Assembly: GCA_003152695.1 (NCBI GenBank)
Contig: PMAT01000090.1
Span: forward strand, 55,048-119,047
Direction of reading: 5' to 3'
From: Acidobacteriaceae bacterium
GTDB lineage: Bacteria > Acidobacteriota > Terriglobia > Terriglobales > Acidobacteriaceae
DNA length: 64,000 nt
Shown piece after piece: positions 27,104-36,054 of the stretch. The translations under genes were made by a program, and so were the position numbers. Under the pieces are notes generated by a model that did not search any database, was not told where the DNA came from, and saw only the letters and a list, made by a program, of their open reading frames with translations. Numbering within the stretch: the stretch's first letter is position 1; every line of letters starts with the position of its first letter.

Positions 27104-27430
27104 TCATTCAATTCCCAATTGCTTACGCGCCTCGGGACTGAGCCGCTCGGGCGTCCATTGCGGATACCACACGATGTTGACCGTGGCGTTGCCCACGCCC
27201 GGCATCCGCAACAGGCGCTGCTGTACCGAATTGCTGATCTCCTGGTGAGACGGGCAGCCGGGCGCAGTCAGCGTCATTTCCACTTCGATGTCTTCGCCCT
27301 GCAGGTTGGGAGTTTCCGTCGGTTTCATCCGCACTTCATAAATCAAACCGAGATCGACGATGTTCACCGGGATCTCGGGGTCGTAACACTCTTTGAGTGC
27401 TGAGATGACATCTTCCTGGGTCAGTGCCAT
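27104..27430 (-). CDS. MIP18/DUF59-family Fe-S assembly protein (SufT-like)
   Basis: ALKECYDPEIPVNIVDLGLIYEV...VEMTLTAPGCPSHQEI. Confidence 0.92.
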   Translation of the reverse strand: MALTQEDVISALKECYDPEIPVNIVDLGLIYEVRMKPTETPNLQGEDIEVEMTLTAPGCPSHQEISNSVQQRLLRMPGVGNATVNIVWYPQWTPERLSPEARKQLGIE

Positions 27431-27529
27431 GCGAACCTCTAACTCTAGTCTAACGGGAAACGGCTGGGCCCGTCTTGAGGCTCGCCGTCAAAACATGTGG
27501 GGCTGGAACACTACCCGCAGTCGGGAACA

Positions 27530-29158
27530 TCAGAGTTCAGCGGCTTGGGGACGCTGCTTTCTGCCGCGTTCAACCGTGCCTGACGACTCCTCGAATCGCG
27601 GCCCTGGGTGGATGGTTTCAATGCGGCGATGGTGCTCGGCATCGCTGGGCACCGTCCAGCCATTCTCCTGTTCGACGACGCGTACGATGGCCAGACTTTG
27701 GTTGTGCAGCGCCAATCCGCCTGTCGTCACCGACACTTCGTTGCGCTCCCAGGTCCGGGCCAACATGTCGTTCCTCACTTGCGATACCAGCCGCGGAGCA
27801 TCGCTGGAGGCGATTACGACGCCGCGGTCAGCCTGCCCGGCAGGCGTCAACACGATGAAACGTGCGCTCAGGACTTTCGCGTCGAATCGCCCAAAAACAA
27901 ACTGGAAGACTTCTGGATGCTCCGGAATCCCCCCATCGCCGGCATAGTTCACCACGTATTCTTCATCGACCGTATCGCCGGGCGAGAGCGCCGGCAGCGC
28001 GTTCCGAAGATTCTCTGCATCAAGCTTCATCGCAGTGACGCTGCCGTCGGAATGGAGGGTCCGCAGTTGCAATATCTGCGTACCATGGGGCAGATTGGTT
28101 CCTGCGAAACGCTCGATGTCCTCTGCACTTGAAAAACGAGTAGCGGTGTGAACATACAGCGAGACGCTGCCATCGGGCCGCGCAATGGCGACGTGATCGT
28201 TTACCAGCAGGATGGGCGCGCCAGTGAATTGCGCGGCAGTCGCCTGCATGACTTGGGCGGCATCGTGGCGATAAGGGGCGTAGAAGTCTTTCGCGTCGGC
28301 AGCCGGATCGTCGCTACTGGCGGCAGCCAGACGACGGTACGCGGGAGCGTTTGGCGCAATCCGCAACCAGGCGGCGGCAGCCTGTTCCGCGCCGGGATCG
28401 TCACCCGCCAGTTGCAACTCACCAACGAGCATCAGCCGCGCCGAACGGTTCAACGGGGCCGCCGCCAGCAATTGCTGAAGCACCCGTGCCGCGTCGCCAT
28501 GGCACTCCTGGGCAGCCAAGGACTGCGCATAGGCCAGCGATTGGGGAGCGCACCCGTCCAACTTCTGCTGTGCAGCGGCGGCCTCCCCGAATTGCTGCCG
28601 GCTGCGATAGAACATCATGGCGTTGTTGGACGTCTCGCACGAGGGATGCTCCGCCAAACGCCGCGACCAGTTCAACGCCGCTTGGCCTTCAGATTCCGCC
28701 AGCCCCGGATCGCCAGCGATTGCGCCGCCTAATGTCTCCAACGCTCGGATGTCGTTGGGTCTCGCTGCCAGTACACATCGGGCAAACTTGGCCGCCTCGG
28801 CCAGATGCCCGCCAGCCAACGCCCGCTCGCCGAGCGCCTGATAGGCAGCTAAGGTTCCCGGCGCTAGCGATCGGACGACCCAATTCCACGCCTGAAGGCC
28901 TTCCAGTGCCGCGGGATTCTTGCGCGCCCACGACTGGGCCAACAGAAACTGCAGGGCGACCGAATGTGAAGCCGATGGCAGCGCACCGATTTGCTCGATC
29001 GCCGTTCCAAACTCCCCGTCGGCGTAGGCAGCCGCAGCCAGATCGTAAGTCAACTCCTCCACCGACAGCTTGGCGCTTGGTGGAGTGGATACCTCCGAGG
29101 TTGAAGGCGATACTGCAATCCTTAGCGGCGTGGCGCCGCCGGCGAATTTCGCCATCAC
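27530..29158 (-). CDS. TPR / DUF3857-like protein, downstream part of a probably split gene
   Basis: TPR-like alpha repeats, then DUF3857-like TATRFSSAEDIERFAGTNLPHGTQILQLRTLHSDGSV...SPGDTVDEEYVVNY; begins KFAGGATPLRIAV directly after the upstream ORF stop. Confidence 0.7.
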   Translation of the reverse strand: MMAKFAGGATPLRIAVSPSTSEVSTPPSAKLSVEELTYDLAAAAYADGEFGTAIEQIGALPSASHSVALQFLLAQSWARKNPAALEGLQAWNWVVRSLAPGTLAAYQALGERALAGGHLAEAAKFARCVLAARPNDIRALETLGGAIAGDPGLAESEGQAALNWSRRLAEHPSCETSNNAMMFYRSRQQFGEAAAAQQKLDGCAPQSLAYAQSLAAQECHGDAARVLQQLLAAAPLNRSARLMLVGELQLAGDDPGAEQAAAAWLRIAPNAPAYRRLAAASSDDPAADAKDFYAPYRHDAAQVMQATAAQFTGAPILLVNDHVAIARPDGSVSLYVHTATRFSSAEDIERFAGTNLPHGTQILQLRTLHSDGSVTAMKLDAENLRNALPALSPGDTVDEEYVVNYAGDGGIPEHPEVFQFVFGRFDAKVLSARFIVLTPAGQADRGVVIASSDAPRLVSQVRNDMLARTWERNEVSVTTGGLALHNQSLAIVRVVEQENGWTVPSDAEHHRRIETIHPGPRFEESSGTVERGRKQRPQAAEL

Positions 29159-30081
29159 GCGGTGTGGACCAGCTTGCCATCCACGTAAATTTCCAGCGCC
29201 CCAGCACTTTCAAAGCGCACGGTCCATGCTCCCGCGGCGAGCGAGGCAAAATGCCCGGCCGCATAAAAAATTCCCCGAGTCGGGAGATAGGGAGGCAAGC
29301 TTATGATGCCGCCGGGAAATTGGAAATTCTCCACCGCGCGGTTGTCATAAGACGCCTGCGTCAAATCGTCATTCGGCGAGATCGAGAGCTGGTCGAAGTC
29401 GAGCAACGGATGCCGGCCCAGCGGGCCCACAATGCGCCACTCGGTTAAGACACCCGAGGCGTGCGCGAGGGCCACGGGATCGAGTCCCCGAGCGCCATCC
29501 ATCGCGGCGTGCAGCAGCGCAGCGTTCAGTTCCGGCCAAGCCTCGCTGGAGTTTGCCAACAGCATTTGCAGGCGAGGGATGGCTGCACGAAACTCGGGCG
29601 TGTTGGCGGCCGACTCCCGCAGACGAGCTGCCGCTAACCGTACTCGTGGATCTTGCCTGGCCGCGCCACCGATTTCGCACAGACGCAGGGCCGCGTTCAC
29701 CATGGTGGCCTGGTCGGCATCGAGGGCCGCGGCTTCCATCTGCACAAACAATGCTTCGGCGTCGCGATGGTCGCGTCGCCAGGCGCGGTCCGCTAGTTGA
29801 AGCGCACGGACGAGGTCGCCGTTCACAAACATCGCGGTCGCAGCCGAGCGCGAAAGCGTCGATTCGGAAAGCGGTTCGGCGTGAGCCGAGATGGTTCCAG
29901 CGGAGCCGATGCGCGCGTCAACGCGAGGCTGCGTGACCGCAGGAACACTGTCGTGTTCCAGGCGCGCGAGCGTCCGATTCTGTGTGGAAGCCGGCATGGC
30001 AAGCGCCATGGCAGCCCATAGAACCGATATTGCAGATGTTGCTCTCACCCAGTAATCTCGGCGTACTACAATGCCGTGCAC
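29155..30081 (-). CDS. TPR-like secreted protein, upstream part of a probably split DUF3857-type gene
   Basis: Signal peptide, alpha repeats, ends ...TVRFESAGALEIYVDGKLVHTA*, an abrupt stop inside a domain. Confidence 0.6.
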   Translation of the reverse strand: MHGIVVRRDYWVRATSAISVLWAAMALAMPASTQNRTLARLEHDSVPAVTQPRVDARIGSAGTISAHAEPLSESTLSRSAATAMFVNGDLVRALQLADRAWRRDHRDAEALFVQMEAAALDADQATMVNAALRLCEIGGAARQDPRVRLAAARLRESAANTPEFRAAIPRLQMLLANSSEAWPELNAALLHAAMDGARGLDPVALAHASGVLTEWRIVGPLGRHPLLDFDQLSISPNDDLTQASYDNRAVENFQFPGGIISLPPYLPTRGIFYAAGHFASLAAGAWTVRFESAGALEIYVDGKLVHTA

Positions 30082-30299
30082 CGCAACGGCCGCCCGTCAC
30101 AGCGGTTTACGGACCTTTTTCTCGGAGGAGTTAAGGAAGACTAACCGATAGGGACGGAATTGTGAAACAGAAATTCCGCAGCCGCTGTATCACTTCCCGG
30201 TAGTGGGCTGGTGTATCGGCCCCGGATGCGCAACCTCGGGCAGATAACTTAATCGGGCCTGAGGAATGGGCCTTAGACGCTAGACTTCTGCATCCAACC

Positions 30300-31013
30300 T
30301 TGCTTGTAAACGCTATGTCGAAAACCATCAAGATCATTCAGGTCGTCTTGCTCGGGGCAATCATAGCCGCGGGCATCAACTTATTTCTCTACCTGCGCGA
30401 GCGTCGCTCCGGTCTGGCAGAGCCGAAAAAAACGGAAGTTGCGCTTGATCCCGACTACTACGTCACGCCCAAGAAGCTGCATCCGCAAGACCTGAAGGAC
30501 GCGAAGGAATTGACCCGCCAGCCGGTTTGGATTCGCGAGGGCTACCGCTTTACCTATTATCCTTACGCCGGGCACACGGACTTCCAGCACTCCGCTGGAA
30601 CATTAGGTCCAATCGAGAAGCTCGATATCAAAGACGTTGTTATCGATCGCGCGCCCGACTCCGGCAGCGACAAACAGGTGATGGCCGTATTTGAGAAGGA
30701 CGGCAAACGTTTCGCGTTTCCCATCGGAGTGGTGGAGAACGGCAATTACAAGATCTATTCCGACGATATCCTCTTCATTCAGGATCCGCACGAGCTGTAC
30801 AAGCATTGGCCCGCCGAGGTGTGGAAGCTGATCGACGCCCATCAGATGCAGCCCGGAATGAATGAATTGCAGGCTTCTTTCGCAATTGGAATGGGAGTGC
30901 CCGAGGGATCGGGCTTGTCGAATCCCCGCATTGTCGACTACCCGAACCATGGCCATCCCCTGCGCGGGACCTACACCAACGGGAAAGCGACGCAAGTTCA
31001 GCCCGGTTCGTAG
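30300..31013 (+). CDS. Hypothetical membrane-anchored protein
   Basis: N-terminal TM IIQVVLLGAIIAAGINLFLYL; intact 237-aa ORF. Confidence 0.7.
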   Translation: MLVNAMSKTIKIIQVVLLGAIIAAGINLFLYLRERRSGLAEPKKTEVALDPDYYVTPKKLHPQDLKDAKELTRQPVWIREGYRFTYYPYAGHTDFQHSAGTLGPIEKLDIKDVVIDRAPDSGSDKQVMAVFEKDGKRFAFPIGVVENGNYKIYSDDILFIQDPHELYKHWPAEVWKLIDAHQMQPGMNELQASFAIGMGVPEGSGLSNPRIVDYPNHGHPLRGTYTNGKATQVQPGS

Positions 31014-31080
31014 GGACCGCGCCATGCAAACTTGGCCGTCTCTGCGTAGAATCTGGTAGGAAATTTGTGCGCAGGAGGAA

Positions 31081-32049
31081 ATGATGAAAGCTATCCGAGT
31101 CCACGAATTCGGCGGTCCTGAAGTTATGAAATTGGAAGATGTCCCCGATCTTCAACCCGGTCCCGGACAAGTTGTGGTGCGCATCCATGCCGCTGGCGTG
31201 AACCCAGTCGAAAGCTACGTCCGCACCGGGACCTACGCGATGAAGCCCACGCTGCCTTACACCCCGGGCACGGACGGCGGTGGCGTCGTCATGGCGGTGG
31301 GACCGGGCGTCAAGCGAGTGAAGGCCGGTGACCGCGTTTATACCACCCTCCCTAACAGCGGCACGTACGCCGAGCAGGTCCTGAGCAATGAAGCCCAGGT
31401 GCATCGCCTGCCCGACAATGTGAGCTTCGAGCAGGGCGCAGCCATGGGCGTTCCCTACGGCACGGCGTATCGCGGATTGTTTCAGCGTGCCGAGGCGCAG
31501 CCCGCGGAGACCGTCTTGGTTCACGGCGCCAGCGGCGGAGTCGGTAGCGCAGCCGCGCAACTTGCACGCGCCGCTGGTATGACGGTCATCGGGACTGCGG
31601 GTAGTGAGCGCGGACTCGAATTAGTAAAGAAGGAGGGCGCGCACCACGTTCTCAACCATGCCTCCGACGGCTATCTTGACGAGTTAATGACGCTCACCGA
31701 TGGCCGTGGTGTGGACGTGATCCTGGAGATGCTGGCGAACAGGAACCTGGCCAAGGACCTCACGGTGCTTGCCAAGAAAGGCCGTGTAGCGGTAATCGGA
31801 AGCCGCGGCGCAATTGAGATCGATCCGCGTAATGCCATGGGCCGCGAGGCCGACATCCGCGGCGTCACGCTCATGAACACTTCCGAGCAGGAATATAAGG
31901 CCATGCACGCCGCTCTGGTCGCGGGTCTGGAGAATGGAACGCTGCGTCCGGTGATCGGGCAGCGGATTCCGCTGGCCGAGGCGCCGCGCGCACATGTCGA
32001 GATCATGAAGCCGTCAGGCGCGCATGGAAAGATCGTTCTGGTGCCGTGA
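31081..32049 (+). CDS. NADPH:quinone oxidoreductase (MDR/zeta-crystallin family)
   Basis: GGPEVMKLEDVPDLQPGPGQVVVRIHAAGVNPVESYVRTG, VLVHGASGGVGSAAAQLARAAGMTVIGTAGS. Confidence 0.93.
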   Translation: MMKAIRVHEFGGPEVMKLEDVPDLQPGPGQVVVRIHAAGVNPVESYVRTGTYAMKPTLPYTPGTDGGGVVMAVGPGVKRVKAGDRVYTTLPNSGTYAEQVLSNEAQVHRLPDNVSFEQGAAMGVPYGTAYRGLFQRAEAQPAETVLVHGASGGVGSAAAQLARAAGMTVIGTAGSERGLELVKKEGAHHVLNHASDGYLDELMTLTDGRGVDVILEMLANRNLAKDLTVLAKKGRVAVIGSRGAIEIDPRNAMGREADIRGVTLMNTSEQEYKAMHAALVAGLENGTLRPVIGQRIPLAEAPRAHVEIMKPSGAHGKIVLVP

Positions 32050-32142
32050 CTGCCGCACAATTTGGCGACAGAACTCACTCCACTGCGACAGGCACGGGAT
32101 CCCCCTGACAACAGGCATGAGGACAGCTCTGTCAACACAACC

Positions 32143-32346
32143 TCAGAAGGCTGCGTGCACCGGCGCCTGCACCCTATCGAGGATCGCCTCCAGCACCGTG
32201 CAGCGATGACGCAATTCGGTCCTGAACTCGTAGTGATGGGCTTTAGCGATCTCTCGCAATAGATGCGTCTGGTGTTCTTGCAGGAGATTTATAAGCAGTT
32301 CTTCTTCTTCCGCGGTCAACCGGAGTTCCATCATGGCGACCTCCAC
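32143..32346 (-). CDS. Small hypothetical protein
   Basis: MELRLTAEEEELLINLLQEHQTHLLREIAKAHHYEFRTELRHRCTVLEAIL; plausible helical ORF. Confidence 0.5.
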   Translation of the reverse strand: MEVAMMELRLTAEEEELLINLLQEHQTHLLREIAKAHHYEFRTELRHRCTVLEAILDRVQAPVHAAF

Positions 32347-32536
32347 CCAATTACTTGTTCACAAGGCAATTGTAGGCTTTCGCGTCCAACTTGCAACGGC
32401 GCAGTTGCGCCCCCACGCTTGCCCAAGGAATAGGTTTGTACCTACTTGGCGCCGTGAAACTGGATAGGGGTGTCCATTCGGATTCGCCCAGGCCGCACAT
32501 GCCGCTGCGCTTGCACTGCGCCGTTACAATCGAGGC

Positions 32537-33484
32537 ATGCGCCGCCTGACCTGCCGATGCTTCACCGTGATCGTAGTGTGCTTGGTAGCATTGCACGCTG
32601 TCGCAGGAGACTCAGGCACCTCGGGGTTGCAGAAAGCGGTTGCGCGGGCCATGGTGGGCCGTCGCGGCGCGGCGGTAGTCGTCGATGTCCAATCTGGACA
32701 CGTCCTGGCAGCTTACCATCTCGATGTCGCCGCTCGTCGCGTGGTGCATCCCGGCTCCAGCATCAAGCCCTTCACCCTGCTGGCGCTGCTGCAAGCGGGA
32801 AAGCTCGACGCGCACACCGCGCTCATGTGCAAGCGCACGGTTTCCATCGGCGGACGCAAGCTCGACTGCACCCATCCTGCAACTCCGGAGCCGCTGGTCC
32901 CGGCGAGCGCGCTGGCGTATTCCTGCAATTCGTACTTCACCAGCGTCGCCACCCGCCTGACGCCCGCACAATTGCGCGACAGTTTTGTGCGCTCCGGCTT
33001 CAGCTCTCCTACCGGACTGGCGCCGCAGGAAGTCGCCGGAAGCGTTGCCCTCGCCCACTCTCCGGAGGAATTGCAACTGCAAGCTATCGGCGAGTGGGGA
33101 ATCAGCGTAACTCCGCTGGAGTTGCTACACGGCTATCGCGACCTGGCCGCGCTCGCTAACAGCGATCCGAACGAGAAGCTCTTGCCAATTCTTGAAGGCT
33201 TGCAACAATCCGTTACGTACGGCATGGGACGCATGGCACAGCCGGATGCGCCAATGAAAGTCGCGGGCAAGACTGGGACCGCGATGGCTGACGAGGGTCC
33301 GTGGACGCATGCCTGGTTTGCCGGTTATGCGCCCGTAGAGAGTCCCCAGATTGTGCTGGTCGTGTTTCTGGAAAAAGGGCATGGCGGCACGGATGCCGCC
33401 AGCGTCGCGCGCGAGATATTCTCCGCCTTCGCGGTCGATCACGGCGCTGGGGGCGCCGCAGCCGCACAAGGAGCGCGGAAGTGA
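32537..33484 (+). CDS. Minimal penicillin-binding protein transpeptidase
   Basis: HPGSSIKPFTLLALL (SxxK), AYSCNSYF (SxN), KVAGKTGTA (KTG). Confidence 0.88.
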   Translation: MRRLTCRCFTVIVVCLVALHAVAGDSGTSGLQKAVARAMVGRRGAAVVVDVQSGHVLAAYHLDVAARRVVHPGSSIKPFTLLALLQAGKLDAHTALMCKRTVSIGGRKLDCTHPATPEPLVPASALAYSCNSYFTSVATRLTPAQLRDSFVRSGFSSPTGLAPQEVAGSVALAHSPEELQLQAIGEWGISVTPLELLHGYRDLAALANSDPNEKLLPILEGLQQSVTYGMGRMAQPDAPMKVAGKTGTAMADEGPWTHAWFAGYAPVESPQIVLVVFLEKGHGGTDAASVAREIFSAFAVDHGAGGAAAAQGARK

Positions 33485-35274
33485 AGCGGCCGCTCGCGAT
33501 TATCGGCATGTTGCTTCTGCTATGTGTGGCGGGCGATGCGGAGTTGGGCGATCACGCCACCGCCAAATCTCTCCGCAGTGGATTTCCGCAGACTGTGCGA
33601 GTGCGGCTCTGGTACCTGCATCCGCCGCGCGAGTTGCGGATTCGCGCCGATGCCGGGCGGGCGCAGATGCGAACCTGCGCAAGTTGTACAACATCCACCA
33701 TCACTGCTGCTGCCCTGCGCGCCACGGGATCGAAAATTGACGTCGCGGGAAACAAGTCCTCCTTCTCCGAGGTTCGCATGAGCGGCGCCTATCAAATGAA
33801 CGCCACCGGTGATCCGCCGCTGCGCGCCGATTTTCCCATCGAGATTCGCGCCGGTGACAGCCACCTGCTCATCACCGCATTCCTGCCCATGGAGGAATAC
33901 ATCGCGGGCGTGCTCGCCGGGGAAACCGGAAACTTCAAGTCCGATGAGGCACTGAAGGCCATGGCGGTTGCGGCGCGTACTTATGCGATGCACTTTGGCA
34001 GCCGCCATGCCCTGGAAGGGTTCGACTTTTGCGACACCACCCATTGCCAGGACTTGCGAATCGCCGGCATTGATGCCCATTTGCGCAGCATCGCCGAGGC
34101 GACCGCAGGCGAGGTCCTCTGGTACGACGGCGAACCGGCGGCCACTTACTATCACGCCAACTGCGGCGGCACTACCGAGGACGGACACTTTGTTCTCGGC
34201 AACAACGAGCCCCCCGCTCCATTTCTGGTGCAGCATTCCGATCAGTACTGCGTGCGCAACGGCAGCACCCAGTGGCGCACCGAGGTTGCCAAGCGCGAGT
34301 TGCAGCGCGCGCTCGCGGCGGATGGCATCGTTGTTCCTGGCGCCCTGCGCACAGTATCCGTTCTGCATCGCACGCCCAGCGGACGCGTCGAGTTTTTGCG
34401 CGTTACCGGCAGCTCTACCATCACGGTGCCGGCTGTGACGTTTCGCTCTGCCATCGGCCGCCACATCGGATGGGACCGCATGAAGAGCAACTGGTACGAC
34501 GTGAGCGACGCCGGCGATCGGCTTACCTTTCATGGCCGGGGCTCCGGCCACGGGGTTGGTCTGTGCCAGGTCGGCGCCGAAGTCATGGGCGAGGAAGGTC
34601 ATACCTACCGCGAGATCCTCAGCTTCTATTATCCCGGGACGCGCCTGGGCGTCAGCGCGCAAGGCATACCGTGGCAGCAGCTCGCCAATGAAGATGTCAC
34701 GTTGCTGACCACTCGTCCCGATCGCGATCGCCCGCTGCTAACACTGGCGACCGGGTTTGTGCATGAGTCCGAAGAAAATACCGGACTGCTCTATCGCGCT
34801 TCTCCGCGCCTGAAGATTTACCCGACGGTTGCAGTTTTCCGCAACTCTACGGGCGAGCCGGGATGGGTGGCCGCTTCGACTCGCGGACGCACCATCCAGA
34901 TGCAACCCTCCGACGTATTACGCGAGGCGGGCACGCTGGAGAGCACGATTCGCCATGAGCTTTTGCACATGCTGATCGACTCGCACGCGCTTCCGGGAAC
35001 GCCGCTCTGGTTCCGTGAAGGGCTGGTGCTTTACCTCACCGCGCCCAACGCCTCTCCAAAACAAAGCGACGACTTTGCCGACTTGAAGGGCCTGGAGAAG
35101 TCGCTTCGGGCTCCGGCAAACGAAGAAGAGTTACGGCACGCTTACGTCGGCGCCCATGCGCGGGTGGCACAACTGGCGCGACAGCACGGCAAAGCCGCAC
35201 TGCTCGATTGGGTGCAGAATGGCTTGCCAGCGGAACTAGCTTCGGGCGGCGCCCAGCGATCCGGGGGCCGCTGA
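33481..35274 (+). CDS. SpoIID/LytB-domain protein with C-terminal HExxH region
   Basis: GTG start at 33481 overlaps PBP stop (track start 33301 is too early). MEEYIAGVLAGETGNFKSDEALKAMAVAARTYAM...YYHANCGGTTEDG; C-terminal RHELLHMLIDSHALPGTPLWFREGLVLYL. Confidence 0.85.
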   Translation: MKRPLAIIGMLLLLCVAGDAELGDHATAKSLRSGFPQTVRVRLWYLHPPRELRIRADAGRAQMRTCASCTTSTITAAALRATGSKIDVAGNKSSFSEVRMSGAYQMNATGDPPLRADFPIEIRAGDSHLLITAFLPMEEYIAGVLAGETGNFKSDEALKAMAVAARTYAMHFGSRHALEGFDFCDTTHCQDLRIAGIDAHLRSIAEATAGEVLWYDGEPAATYYHANCGGTTEDGHFVLGNNEPPAPFLVQHSDQYCVRNGSTQWRTEVAKRELQRALAADGIVVPGALRTVSVLHRTPSGRVEFLRVTGSSTITVPAVTFRSAIGRHIGWDRMKSNWYDVSDAGDRLTFHGRGSGHGVGLCQVGAEVMGEEGHTYREILSFYYPGTRLGVSAQGIPWQQLANEDVTLLTTRPDRDRPLLTLATGFVHESEENTGLLYRASPRLKIYPTVAVFRNSTGEPGWVAASTRGRTIQMQPSDVLREAGTLESTIRHELLHMLIDSHALPGTPLWFREGLVLYLTAPNASPKQSDDFADLKGLEKSLRAPANEEELRHAYVGAHARVAQLARQHGKAALLDWVQNGLPAELASGGAQRSGGR

Positions 35275-35286
35275 ACTCGGAGGCAC

Positions 35287-36054
35287 TTAATTAATCGGGA
35301 TGATGTCAGGATCCTCTTTTTCCACCCTCGCACCAATCACCAACAGCAGCGCGACCCATGCGGTAATCAGGATCACGTAAGCCAAGAAAAAGCGGGACCC
35401 CATGCTCCATGCCTGTTTGCGCAGATCGCTGAGGTCGGGGATCCACCAGACCAACTTGTATGGAACATACGCTCCGGCCAGCATCAGCGCGCAGAACCAC
35501 AACCAGTAGGCGGGCCGCCGCAAGACGCGCAGGGAGCGAGCCATGCGCTTGAATCTGAATCCGGCGGCCGCAACCGTGCTGGCGATCGGCAGCCACACCG
35601 CAGGCGCTAGCACCCATAGCAAGAACCACAACACCCAGTCGGCGGCATGAAAGACTTGCCGCGGAGTGCCGAAGCGCAAGAACGACGGCGACTTCTGCCA
35701 GAACCACACTCCGAACTGCGGCGCATATTTGCGAAGTGAAATTAGGAGCCACGCTGTCGCCGCCATGAAAATAGCCCACACTGCCAGCGCCACCATGTGC
35801 CGCAGCGCATGGCGAAAGGCGCGCCACACAGTTGCATTGTCTCGAAACTCTGCAACCCTGAAATAGGCGAATGTCCCAGTCCGCAGCCAGACTCCCAAAA
35901 AGATGACTACAACTGCGGCCAGCGCGGAGCCGCCCACCTGCCAGCCATGCGCGTCCGGCATGAGCAGCCAGAAATAGACGGCAGCCAGCAATGCGGCATT
36001 GCCCACCAGGTTCAGCAGCCACAGCTTCGCCACGCCAGTATGTTTCGCGCTCAT
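35287..36054 (-). CDS. Multi-pass membrane protein of the alpha-2-macroglobulin operon
   Basis: Several TM helices; start overlaps the alpha-2-macroglobulin stop by 4 bp. Confidence 0.7.
   Translation of the reverse strand: MSAKHTGVAKLWLLNLVGNAALLAAVYFWLLMPDAHGWQVGGSALAAVVVIFLGVWLRTGTFAYFRVAEFRDNATVWRAFRHALRHMVALAVWAIFMAATAWLLISLRKYAPQFGVWFWQKSPSFLRFGTPRQVFHAADWVLWFLLWVLAPAVWLPIASTVAAAGFRFKRMARSLRVLRRPAYWLWFCALMLAGAYVPYKLVWWIPDLSDLRKQAWSMGSRFFLAYVILITAWVALLLVIGARVEKEDPDIIPIN

Noticed and set aside
33520-34662. 380-aa minus-strand ORF
   Set aside because: Antisense to the SpoIID gene; codon-shadow artefact.
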